A stretch of DNA of 32,736 bases from an uncultured Alphaproteobacteria bacterium. Lineage in GTDB: Bacteria > Pseudomonadota > Alphaproteobacteria > HIMB59 > GCA-002718135. Of this stretch, positions 25,359 to 32,736 are shown in pieces. The notes below the pieces were generated by a model. That model made no database searches. It had not been told where the DNA came from and saw nothing but the letters and a program-made list of their open reading frames with translations. The first letter of the stretch is position 1. The number at the start of each line of letters is the position of its first letter. A program made the position numbers and the translations under genes. Location of the stretch: the NCBI GenBank assembly GCA_902603095.1, contig CACKTS010000012.1, positions 1-32,736 on the forward strand, read 5' to 3'.

Positions 25359-26751
25359 AAAATTTGATTTAATAATTAAAAATGGAAAAGTTTTTTATAA
25401 TAATCAATTTCAAATTATAAATGTTGTAATTAATAATGGAAAAATTATTGAAATTTCAAAAAATATAAAAACATATAAAGCAAATAAAATTATAGATGCT
25501 AAAAATAAAATAATTATTCCAGGAGTTGTAGATGTTCATTTTCACGTAAGAGCCCCTTCTTTTCCTGAAAGAGGTACTGTTGAAAGTGAAACAAAAGCAG
25601 CAGCCAAGGGAGGAATAACAACTTTATTTGAAATGCCTATTAGCAATCCATGCATGTCTAATGCAAAAGTTTTTAACAAAAGAAAAAAACATTTTTCTGA
25701 TAATACATTAATTAATTTTGCTTTTATCCCTGCTTTAGGAAGATTAACAAACTCTAATTTAAAGAATTTAATAAATTGCGGAGCAATTGCATTTAAAGTT
25801 TTTACTATAGCCGCTCCCCCTAATAGAAAATCAGAATTTGATGGACTATGTTTTACAAAAGAAGGTGAAATATTAGATGCATTGAGACATGCAAAAAAAT
25901 CTAACTTAATAACAATTTTTCATGCTGAAGATCAAAATTTATTAAATTACTTCAAAAAGTATGAAGATAAATTTGAAAAATCAAATCCTGAAATTCATAA
26001 TAAAACCAGACCAGCAATTGCAGAAGCAATAGCTATATCAAAAATACTTAATTTAAATGCTTTAGTAAAAACTAAAATTCATATAGCACATGTAACATCC
26101 GAGCTATCTTTAGATATAATTTCGTATTTCCAAAAAAAAGGTCAAGATATAAGTGCTGAAACATGTCCGCACTATTTATTTAAAACTGAAACAGATGTTA
26201 TTAAGGTTGGCCCATTTGGTAAAATAAATCCTCCTATAAGAAGTAGTATTGATCAAAATAAATTATGGAAAGCTCTAAAAAATAAGACATTAACTATTAT
26301 AGCATCAGATCATGCCTCATTTTCTTATAAAGAAAAATTAAAGGGAAAGAAAAATTTTTTAATAGCGCCTCCCGGCTCTCCTGGTGCAGAATTAATGTTA
26401 CCATTAATGTTAGATGCTGTGTCAAAAAAAAAGATAACCCTCAAAGAAGTAATTAAGTTAATGTGTATCAATCCTGCTAAAAGATTTAACATATATCCAA
26501 AAAAAGGAATCATTAAGAAAGGAGCTGATGCTGATTTAGTAATATTAGATTTAAAAGAAAAATGGTTTGTTAGTTCAAAAAAATTAGTTTCTAAAGGAAA
26601 AAGATGTGCACACCTATATTTTGGTGATAGGCTTCAAGGCAATATTAAAACAACACTTGTAAACGGAAAGATTGTTTATGATAAAAATAAATTTTATAAG
26701 AATATAAATATGAATTCTTTTGTTTCTCCATTGATAGGTAATAAAATATGA
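25351..26751 (+). CDS. Cyclic amidohydrolase (dihydroorotase/allantoinase/hydantoinase-like)
   Basis: 466 residues. The metal residues of the family are visible: HFH (63, 65), carboxylated-type Lys149 (AFKVF), His191 (IFHAED), His247 (IAHVTS) and Asp320 (IIASDHASF). The order and spacing are those of dihydroorotase, allantoinase and hydantoinase, which hydrolyse cyclic amides or ureides. The lack of pyrimidine-biosynthesis neighbours argues against a housekeeping pyrC. Overlaps of 8 bp upstream and 4 bp downstream (ATGA with the ATPase gene) place it between the barrel protein and the transporter ATPases, suggesting a ring-opening step on an imported compound. Lysine-rich regions make it AT-rich. 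Confidence 0.9.
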   Translation: MNKKFDLIIKNGKVFYNNQFQIINVVINNGKIIEISKNIKTYKANKIIDAKNKIIIPGVVDVHFHVRAPSFPERGTVESETKAAAKGGITTLFEMPISNPCMSNAKVFNKRKKHFSDNTLINFAFIPALGRLTNSNLKNLINCGAIAFKVFTIAAPPNRKSEFDGLCFTKEGEILDALRHAKKSNLITIFHAEDQNLLNYFKKYEDKFEKSNPEIHNKTRPAIAEAIAISKILNLNALVKTKIHIAHVTSELSLDIISYFQKKGQDISAETCPHYLFKTETDVIKVGPFGKINPPIRSSIDQNKLWKALKNKTLTIIASDHASFSYKEKLKGKKNFLIAPPGSPGAELMLPLMLDAVSKKKITLKEVIKLMCINPAKRFNIYPKKGIIKKGADADLVILDLKEKWFVSSKKLVSKGKRCAHLYFGDRLQGNIKTTLVNGKIVYDKNKFYKNINMNSFVSPLIGNKI

Positions 26752-27743
26752 AAAGTGAAAAATTACTAAGTGTTCAAAATCTTAAAACTCATTTTTCTGT
26801 TGGAAATTCAATAGTGAAGGCAGTAGATGGAGTTTCTTTTGATCTTGAATCTGGTAAAACATTTGCAATAGTTGGAGAGTCTGGGTCAGGTAAATCAATA
26901 ACAGCATTATCTATTATGGGTTTATTACCTAATAATTTAGCACAAGTTGATAGAGGTAAAATTATATTTAGCGAACAAGACCTTCTTACTCTTGAAGAAA
27001 AAGAAATGAGAAAAATTCGTGGAAATAATATTTCAATGATATTTCAAGAACCAATGACAAGTTTAAATCCTGTCTACGATCTGGCATTTCAAATTTCAGA
27101 AGTTATTATGCTACATCAAAATAAAAATAAACAAGATGCAAGAAAAATAGCCATTGAAATGTTAGATTTAGTTGGAATCCCTGAGCCACAAAAAAGAATT
27201 AACTCATTTCCTCATGAGCTTTCAGGTGGAATGAGACAAAGGGCCATGATAGCAATGGCATTATCTTGTAATCCAAAAATTCTAATTGCTGATGAACCAA
27301 CTACAGCATTAGACGTTACTATTCAGGCCCAAATCATTGAATTAATGCAAGAACTCCAAAAAAAGCTTGGGATGTCTATTGTATTTATTACACATGACTT
27401 GGGAGTTGTATCAGAGATTTCAGACTATGTTATGGTAATGTATCTTGGAAATACAATGGAAATTGCAGAAACAAATGAAATTTTTTCAAATCCAATACAT
27501 CCCTATACAAAATCCCTTATTGATATTGCTCCACAAATTACAGAAGAAAAAAGAAAAATTCAGGTCTTAAAGGGAGAAATTCCAAGCCCTATTAATCCTC
27601 CATCAGGGTGTGTTTTTAGAACTAGATGCCCAAATGCTTCATCTAACGGTAAAGAAGGAGATATTGAAATGGGTTTAATTGAAGTTAAGCCTGGACATTG
27701 GGTAGACAGATGTGGTGTTAATTGTGGACACTTAAGAACATAA
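26748..27743 (+). CDS. ABC transporter ATPase, DppD/OppD-type
   Basis: 331 residues. Walker A GESGSGKS, Q-loop IFQEPMTSLNP, signature LSGGMRQRAMIAMAL, Walker B ILIADEPTTALD and the switch His in FITHDLG are intact. The C-terminal extension IPSPINPPSGCVFRTRCPNA is the cysteine-containing (Fe-S-associated) tail of oligopeptide-type ATPases. It presumably energises the permeases at 8676-10564, the only such permeases in the window, although they are on the opposite strand. Overlaps the preceding gene by 4 bp; the DppF-type gene starts 2 bp after its stop. Confidence 0.95.
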   Translation: MKSEKLLSVQNLKTHFSVGNSIVKAVDGVSFDLESGKTFAIVGESGSGKSITALSIMGLLPNNLAQVDRGKIIFSEQDLLTLEEKEMRKIRGNNISMIFQEPMTSLNPVYDLAFQISEVIMLHQNKNKQDARKIAIEMLDLVGIPEPQKRINSFPHELSGGMRQRAMIAMALSCNPKILIADEPTTALDVTIQAQIIELMQELQKKLGMSIVFITHDLGVVSEISDYVMVMYLGNTMEIAETNEIFSNPIHPYTKSLIDIAPQITEEKRKIQVLKGEIPSPINPPSGCVFRTRCPNASSNGKEGDIEMGLIEVKPGHWVDRCGVNCGHLRT

Positions 27744-27745
27744 AG

Positions 27746-28711
27746 ATGATTGAAATTAAAAATTTAAAAAAATACTTTCCAATTAAAAGTGGATTTTTTA
27801 ATTCCAAAAGTGGTGATGTAAAAGCTGTAGAAAGTGTTACTTTTGATATACCTGAAGGAGAAATACTTGGTTTAGTTGGTGAGTCTGGATCAGGCAAAAC
27901 TACCTTAGGCAGATCGATTATAAGGTTAATCGAACCTTCTGAAGGTGAAATTTTTTATAATAATAAAAACATATTAAACTTTAACGAAAAAGATATGCGA
28001 TCACTTAGAAAGGATTTCCAAATTATTTTTCAAGATCCATATGCAAGTCTTGATCCTCGAAAAAAAATAGTTGATATTATTTCACAAGGTTTAAAAATAC
28101 ATACAACTATGAACAAACAAGAAATTTATAATAAGGTTAAATCGATAATTAAAGAAGTTGGGCTTCAAGAGGAACATTTAAATAGATACCCTCATGAGTT
28201 TTCAGGTGGACAAAGACAGAGAATAGGAATTGCTAGAGCTTTAGTTTTAGACCCTAAGTTTATAATAGCTGATGAGCCTGTATCTGCTCTTGATGTTACT
28301 ATTCAAGCACAAATTTTAAATTTGATTTTAGAATTAAAAGAAAAATACTCACTTACAATCTTATTTATATCTCATGATCTTTCTGTAATTAATCAAATAG
28401 CTGATAGAGTCATGGTAATGTATTTGGGACATATCGTAGAGGTCGCTAGTACAAAAAATCTTTTTTCAAATCCAAGACACCCTTATACAAAATCTTTAAT
28501 TGAAACTGCTCCTCAAATTTTTAGAAAAAATGAAAATAAAATTTTATTAAAGGGTGATATACCTAGTCCTATCAATCCTCCATCAGGATGTGTTTTTAGA
28601 ACAAGATGTCCACATGCCTCAAAAGATAACAAGGAGGCTAATATTGAAATGGGTTTAATTGAAGTAGCACAAGATCATTGGGTAGATAGATGTGCTATAA
28701 ATTGCAATTAA
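27746..28711 (+). CDS. ABC transporter ATPase, DppF/OppF-type
   Basis: 321 residues from the ATG at 27746, 2 bp past the DppD-type stop; a TTG-initiated frame starting at 27722 would add eight residues and overlap it. Walker A GESGSGKTTLG, signature FSGGQRQRIGIARAL, Walker B FIIADEPVSALD and SHDLS are complete, and the tail GDIPSPINPPSGCVFRTRCPHAS is almost the same as that of the partner gene. It is the second nucleotide-binding subunit for the peptide-type importer and ends the plus-strand catabolic operon; a 23-bp gap follows. Confidence 0.94.
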   Translation: MIEIKNLKKYFPIKSGFFNSKSGDVKAVESVTFDIPEGEILGLVGESGSGKTTLGRSIIRLIEPSEGEIFYNNKNILNFNEKDMRSLRKDFQIIFQDPYASLDPRKKIVDIISQGLKIHTTMNKQEIYNKVKSIIKEVGLQEEHLNRYPHEFSGGQRQRIGIARALVLDPKFIIADEPVSALDVTIQAQILNLILELKEKYSLTILFISHDLSVINQIADRVMVMYLGHIVEVASTKNLFSNPRHPYTKSLIETAPQIFRKNENKILLKGDIPSPINPPSGCVFRTRCPHASKDNKEANIEMGLIEVAQDHWVDRCAINCN

Positions 28712-28734
28712 ACTATTCAAAAATTATTTAGAAC

Positions 28735-29640
28735 ATGAAGATTAGTAATAAAGTAATAGTAATAATTTTATCTCTTTTGGGAACAACAACAGCTGCAATT
28801 ATGGTTACAGGTATAAAAATTCTTTCTTATGAATTAAATCCTTTTATTATTGCATTTTATAGATGTCTTTTTGGTGTTTTAATAATGATTCCATTTATGA
28901 TTTATAATCATCCAAATTCTTGGAAAACTAGCAGTATTAAACTACAACTTTTAAGATGCACCATAAACGTATATTCAATGATAAGTTGGTTTACAGCTAT
29001 CGCAACTTTACATTTAGAAACAGCAGCCGCTATTGGATTTACTACACCATTATTTACAACATTACTTGCTATAATTTTTTTAGGAGAAGTTATAAAAATG
29101 CAAAGAATAACAGCTTTAATAATTGGTTTTATTGGGATCCTTGTAGTAATTAGACCGGGCTTTATTCCTCTTGAAACAGGGGCTCTTTGGCTTTTGTCAG
29201 CTGCAATTAGTTTTTCATTTGTTATTATAATTGTAAAAAAACTTATGGAAAAAGATACTAGCCTAACAACAACTTTTTATCATATGGCTTTTATGACTCC
29301 ACCAACTTTTTTGATTGCATTGTTTTTTTGGGATAGCATTAATTTATATGAGATTTTTATTTTTTTTATAGTGGCTGTTGCAGGTTTTTTGACACAATTA
29401 TTTATGGCACAATCATTAAAAATGGGTGAAATTACATTAATAATGCCAATACAATTTAACAAATTAATTTGGCTCTCAATAATAGGTTTCATATTTTTTA
29501 ACGAAATACCAGATATTTGGGTTTGGATTGGTGCTATAATGATATTTATTTCGATAGTTTACATCACTTATAGAGAAACAATTAACAAGAAAAGTTTTAT
29601 TAAATCAAAAAAAGTTGATAAGTTGTTATCAAATTATTAA
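28735..29640 (+). CDS. EamA/DMT family transporter
   Basis: 301 residues with ten hydrophobic helices in two EamA repeats; the first ends near GFIGILVVIRPGF and the second with FNEIPDIWVWIGAIMIFISIVYITY, both standard repeat endings. Such proteins move amino acids, nucleosides, metabolites or lipids across the inner membrane, usually outward. It starts 23 bp after the ATPase gene and overlaps the following oxidoreductase gene by 1 bp, so it may start a new unit or continue the transcript. Substrate is unknown. Confidence 0.88.
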   Translation: MKISNKVIVIILSLLGTTTAAIMVTGIKILSYELNPFIIAFYRCLFGVLIMIPFMIYNHPNSWKTSSIKLQLLRCTINVYSMISWFTAIATLHLETAAAIGFTTPLFTTLLAIIFLGEVIKMQRITALIIGFIGILVVIRPGFIPLETGALWLLSAAISFSFVIIIVKKLMEKDTSLTTTFYHMAFMTPPTFLIALFFWDSINLYEIFIFFIVAVAGFLTQLFMAQSLKMGEITLIMPIQFNKLIWLSIIGFIFFNEIPDIWVWIGAIMIFISIVYITYRETINKKSFIKSKKVDKLLSNY

Positions 29641-30632
29641 TGAAATACGGAATACTAGGAATTGGTCAGGCAGGTTTAAGACATTTTAATGCTTTTAATA
29701 ATATCAAAAATGTTAAGCTGTTGGGTTTTACAGAATTTGATTTAAAAAAAGCAAAAAAATTTGAAAAAAAATTTAATGTTAAACATTTCAAGAAATTAGA
29801 AGGTATAATTAGTTTAAAACCAGACTTTATTATTATAGCATTACCACATTCTTTTAGATTAGAGCCAATAAAGTTATGTTGTAAAAATAATATCAACTTA
29901 CTTATAGAAAAACCTTTGGTTTTAAATACAAGAGAATTAAAAATTATTAATAAATATATTTCAAAAAAAAATTTAATTCATTCAATTAGCTTTGTTCATC
30001 GCTACAGAAAAGAAGTCTTAAATGCAAAAAAAATTATTGATAATAAAAAAATTGGCAAAGTAAAATTTATTTCAGAAACAATGATTTCTCAAAAAAATAA
30101 TCATTTACCTAATTGGATAGATAACAAAAAAATATCAGGCGGTGGGGTTTTATTATATAATGCCATACACAGTATAGACAAAATATGTTTTATTGCAGAT
30201 TCAAAAATTGATAATGTTTTTGCAAATAAAACAAATATTAATGAAAATATAGATGTAGAGGATGTGATTAATATATCACTAAAATTCAAAAATGGTGTTT
30301 TCGCAAATTTGATTGCTACTTTCTTGCCATACGTTACGACTCCAAAGTGGGAAACAAAGATTTTTGGTAGTTCAGGACAAGTTGATATTAACATAAGAAA
30401 AGGTTTTGAATTAATAAGTAATAATAAATTTAAAAAATTTGATTATTCAAATTACTACAAAAAAAATGGCCCTAATTATAGTTTTAATATACAAGCCAAA
30501 TCATACATTAAGTCAATTAAAACTAAAAAACCTCCGCTTGTTAATCTTGATGACGGTATAAATTCAGTTAAAATTGTTGATGCAATATACGAATCTATTA
30601 GAAAAAATAAAATTATAAAAATGAAATATTAA
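29640..30632 (+). CDS. Gfo/Idh/MocA family oxidoreductase (third copy)
   Basis: 330 residues. The Rossmann motif YGILGIGQAGLRHFNAF and the LIEKPLVLN loop identify the family, and GGGVLLYNAIHSIDKICF supplies the catalytic-region His. It is lysine/asparagine rich, like the copy at 12331-13335, and contrasts with the copy at 7608-8675. The stop overlaps that of the convergent DegT-type gene through a TTAA. A sugar or nucleotide-sugar substrate is plausible given the DegT neighbour. Confidence 0.88.
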   Translation: MKYGILGIGQAGLRHFNAFNNIKNVKLLGFTEFDLKKAKKFEKKFNVKHFKKLEGIISLKPDFIIIALPHSFRLEPIKLCCKNNINLLIEKPLVLNTRELKIINKYISKKNLIHSISFVHRYRKEVLNAKKIIDNKKIGKVKFISETMISQKNNHLPNWIDNKKISGGGVLLYNAIHSIDKICFIADSKIDNVFANKTNINENIDVEDVINISLKFKNGVFANLIATFLPYVTTPKWETKIFGSSGQVDINIRKGFELISNNKFKKFDYSNYYKKNGPNYSFNIQAKSYIKSIKTKKPPLVNLDDGINSVKIVDAIYESIRKNKIIKMKY

Positions 30633-31729
30633 TTGATTATTTTTAGAAGATCTTTTGATAATTTTGTAATTTCACTTTCATCCATATAAGGATGGCATGG
30701 AAGATTGATTATTTCTGAGCTTGTTTTTTCAGTTATTTTCAAATTATTTACACTTCTCAAATTAATATAACAATTATCTTTGTGATTAGGTGGTAAATAA
30801 TTAAGCTTTACATTAGAGTTTTTGGAATAAATTTTATTATAAATTATATTTCTATTTTTTACTCTTATAGGAAAATTTCTCCAAGCAGACTTAGCATTAG
30901 GCAATATTTTTTGAATTTTAATTTTTTCTGAATTTAATAAATGTTTGTATAAACCAGCATTATAATTTCTTCTAATAACGTAATCATCTAAATGTTTTAA
31001 TCTTATATTTAAAATTGCAGCATTTATTGTAGAAAGTTTAGAATTATAACCAACTAAATATGATTTGACTGGCCATTTACCTGGTCTTTTTTTTCTACCG
31101 TAATCTCTTAATTGTTTAAGTTTATCATATAAATTTTTTTTATTAGTAGTTATAATTCCTCCAGGACCTATACCATCTAATATTTTACCAGGGTTTGTAC
31201 TAAATACTGTTAAGTCTCCAAAAGAACCAATTTTTTTGTTTTTATATTCAGCTCCTGTAGCTAAGCAAGCATCTTCAATTATTTTGAGCTTGTATTTTCT
31301 TGCGATTGATAAAATTTTGCTCATATTACATGGGTTTCCAAATAAATGTACTGGTAATATTGCTTTAGTTTTTCTATTTATACTTTGCTCAATTTTTTCT
31401 TCATCAATATTTAGTGTATCTTCATTCACATCAACCCATTTTATTTTAGCCCCAACTAAAGAGATGGCATGACTGGTTGGAATATCAGAATTTGCTACGG
31501 TAATTACTTCATCATTTTTTTTTAATCCTAAAGATTTTAAAGAAAGCAATAAAGCCATTGATCCAGAAGAAACTGTTATGCAATATTTAGCATTACAATA
31601 TTTTTTAAAATTATCTTCAAATTTTTCAACCTCCTCTCCCATTTCCAAAACACCTTTTTTTAGAACACTAGAGATTTTATTTAAAATAATTTTTTCATCA
31701 GCTAGATAATGTTTTTTTAAATCGTACAT
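30629..31729 (-). CDS. DegT/DnrJ/EryC1/StrS aminotransferase family protein
   Basis: 366 residues. The PLP lysine is Lys182 in FSTNPGKILDGIGPGG, with Asp153 (IIEDACLATGA) and the conserved VSSGSMALLLSL and HLFGNPCNM segments. The family aminates keto sugars of nucleotide-linked precursors, though some members act on inosose or are dehydratases. It is transcribed towards the Gfo gene and away from the SDR at 31882. The upstream gap contains a palindromic repeat. Its role is probably in amino-sugar metabolism, separate from the catabolic operon. Confidence 0.9.
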   Translation of the reverse strand: MYDLKKHYLADEKIILNKISSVLKKGVLEMGEEVEKFEDNFKKYCNAKYCITVSSGSMALLLSLKSLGLKKNDEVITVANSDIPTSHAISLVGAKIKWVDVNEDTLNIDEEKIEQSINRKTKAILPVHLFGNPCNMSKILSIARKYKLKIIEDACLATGAEYKNKKIGSFGDLTVFSTNPGKILDGIGPGGIITTNKKNLYDKLKQLRDYGRKKRPGKWPVKSYLVGYNSKLSTINAAILNIRLKHLDDYVIRRNYNAGLYKHLLNSEKIKIQKILPNAKSAWRNFPIRVKNRNIIYNKIYSKNSNVKLNYLPPNHKDNCYINLRSVNNLKITEKTSSEIINLPCHPYMDESEITKLSKDLLKIIN

Positions 31730-31811
31730 TAAGTTAAACTAACATTTTAATTAATAATTTAAATAATAGAAAACAAGATAATGTTGATTTTTGGGAATTA
31801 ATTATTAGTGC

Positions 31812-31846
31812 ATACAATTTGTCATCATTAAAAATACAAATTGTAT
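31812..31846. promoter_or_regulatory. Inverted repeat with ATACAAATTGTAT palindrome
   Basis: Arms ATACAATTTGT (31812-31822) and ACAAATTGTAT (31836-31846) are perfect reverse complements over 11 bp. The right half is also a 13-bp palindrome (ATACAAATTGTAT, 31834-31846) and the left a near copy. That is the pattern of two operator copies between divergent promoters (31730-31881), 36 bp from the SDR start. A possible -35 TTGTCA (31819-31824) lies between them. GntR-type regulators use similar sites, but none is encoded here. The remainder of the 152-bp gap is plain AT-rich sequence. Confidence 0.5.
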
Positions 31847-31881
31847 ATGTATTTATTTAAAAATTAAATTAACTTAAAATC

Positions 31882-32646
31882 ATGATTTTAAAAAATAAGA
31901 TTTCTTTAGTAACTGGAGGAGCAACTGGCATTGGTAAAGCAACAGTAGAAACTTTTGCTCAACAAGGTGCTACTGTAATATTTTGTGATGTAAATAAACA
32001 AAAAGGGCTTAGTACTCAAAAAAAACTAAAAGAAAGCGGTTTAAAAACATATTTCTTTCAAGCTGACGTAAGTAAAGAAAAAGAAGTAAAATTATTGTAC
32101 AAATACATAATTAAAAATTTCAAAACAATAGATACAGTATTTAATAATGCTGGAATAGAACAAGCAGTTACGCCTTCTCACAAGTTAGAAACTAAAATAT
32201 TTGAAAAAGTAATTAATATTAATTTAAAAGGAGTTTTTTTGTCTTCAAAATATGCACTTAAGATTATGGAAAAAAATAAAAAAGGATGTATTGTTAATAA
32301 TAGCTCAATAAGTGCTTTTGCAAATGTAGGTGGTAATTTGAGTTATGCAGCTTCAAAAGGTGGTGTTATGTCTTTAACTAGAGTATTAGCAATTGAGTAT
32401 GCAAGTAAAAATATTAGAGTAAATGCTGTATGTCCTGGAGTCATTGATACACCTATGAATGAAAGGAATTTAAAAAAAACAAAAAACAAAAAAGCTTTAA
32501 AACAAAAATGGAAAACTATTACTCCTTTAGGAAGAGTGGCAAGCCCGTATGAATTAGCACAAACTGTCTTGTTTTTATCTTCTGATATGGCTTCTTTTAT
32601 TACAGGTGTTGGTTTATTAGTTGATGGGGGGAGAGCTGCTACATAA
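31882..32646 (+). CDS. SDR family oxidoreductase
   Basis: 254 residues. Classical SDR motifs: TGGATGIG (11-18), NNAGI (88-92), catalytic Ser141/142, Tyr155 and Lys159 (YAASK), and VCPGVIDTPMN; the C-terminus LSSDMASFITGVGLLVDGGRAAT is the standard ending of 3-oxoacyl-ACP reductase-like and sugar/polyol dehydrogenases. It is first in a plus-strand unit behind the inverted-repeat region, and overlaps the next SDR gene. Confidence 0.9.
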   Translation: MILKNKISLVTGGATGIGKATVETFAQQGATVIFCDVNKQKGLSTQKKLKESGLKTYFFQADVSKEKEVKLLYKYIIKNFKTIDTVFNNAGIEQAVTPSHKLETKIFEKVININLKGVFLSSKYALKIMEKNKKGCIVNNSSISAFANVGGNLSYAASKGGVMSLTRVLAIEYASKNIRVNAVCPGVIDTPMNERNLKKTKNKKALKQKWKTITPLGRVASPYELAQTVLFLSSDMASFITGVGLLVDGGRAAT

Positions 32647-32736
32647 AAAATTTAAAGATTTAAATATACTTGTAACCGGTGTTTCAAGTGGAATAGGCTA
32701 TGCAGTTGCAAAAGCCTATGATGAGAGAGGTGCAAA
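32624..32736 (+). CDS. SDR family oxidoreductase, N-terminal fragment (3' end outside window)
   Basis: The frame runs off the right edge. From ATG 32624 (overlapping the preceding gene by 23 bp) it reads MGGELLHKKFKDLNILVTGVSSGIGYAVAKAYDERGA, containing the SDR cofactor motif TGVSSGIG and typical helix. A downstream ATG is absent before the motif, so this start or an unseen alternative (for example CTG) must be used. The pairing of two consecutive SDR genes suggests two sequential redox steps on one compound. Confidence 0.7.
   Translation, partial: MGGELLHKKFKDLNILVTGVSSGIGYAVAKAYDERGA

Noticed and set aside
25351-26751. Annotating the cyclic amidohydrolase as housekeeping dihydroorotase (pyrC).
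   Set aside because: It lies in a catabolic operon with no pyrimidine genes; the motif set does not separate dihydroorotase from allantoinase or hydantoinase.
1-32736. Searched by eye for CRISPR arrays, tRNA or rRNA genes, insertion sequences, transposases, integrases and phage genes.
   Set aside because: None seen; no spaced direct repeats, no transposase-like protein and no terminal inverted repeats flanking a gene block. Short tRNA-like folds could be missed without computation.

Overview
The window is strongly AT-rich, with very short intergenic spacers, many 1-8 bp gene overlaps and lysine/asparagine/isoleucine-rich proteins. Together with alphaproteobacterial-type housekeeping genes (YajQ, RmuC, YqaA, DUF2805, AsmA-like) this suggests a streamlined marine alphaproteobacterium of the SAR11/HIMB59/AEGEAN-169 sort. 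That placement is inference from composition and gene content; no rRNA or tRNA gene was seen.

Layout: (1) 3-3635 is mixed background: the end of an AsmA-like gene, an AEC carrier, a TPR lipoprotein/secreted-type protein, a DUF2805 protein, a YfcG-like GST and a LysE exporter. (2) 3641-5535, minus strand, holds yajQ, rmuC and yqaA, packed behind a catabolic operon. (3) 5545-12183, minus strand, is a transport/catabolic operon: a family-5 solute-binding protein, two DppB/DppC-type permeases, a Gfo/Idh/MocA oxidoreductase, an SDR and an M20 dipeptidase. (4) 12331-17393, minus strand, has an M32 carboxypeptidase, an aminotransferase, a VOC protein, then an AT-rich sugar-type pair (extended SDR with an apparent ATA start, and a Gfo oxidoreductase). 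(5) 17560-28711, plus strand, is a long operon: two tandem DUF4438 proteins, an LDH2-type dehydrogenase, an M24 protein with lost metal ligands, a prolidase-like amidohydrolase, a second aminotransferase, a TIM-barrel-like protein of unknown function, a dihydroorotase-like amidohydrolase, and the two ATPases (DppD/DppF type). (6) 28735-32736 has an EamA exporter, a third Gfo oxidoreductase, a DegT/DnrJ aminotransferase and two SDRs, the last cut by the window edge.

The most interesting feature is the 5.5-28.7 kb region read as one regulon. The binding protein and permeases lie on the minus strand while their only visible ATPases end the divergent plus-strand operon about 15 kb away. Three copies of a near-identical palindrome (TCATCACTNNAGTGAC) sit upstream of the binding-protein gene and of both divergent operons, each in the same orientation relative to its gene. 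The enzyme set (peptidases, two cyclic-amidohydrolase-type enzymes, a creatinase/ectoine-hydrolase-like M24 protein, two colinear aminotransferases, an LDH2 dehydrogenase, two DUF4438 proteins) suggests uptake and stepwise opening of a peptide-like or cyclic amide/amidine compound whose identity cannot be read from sequence. No regulator gene is present in the window.
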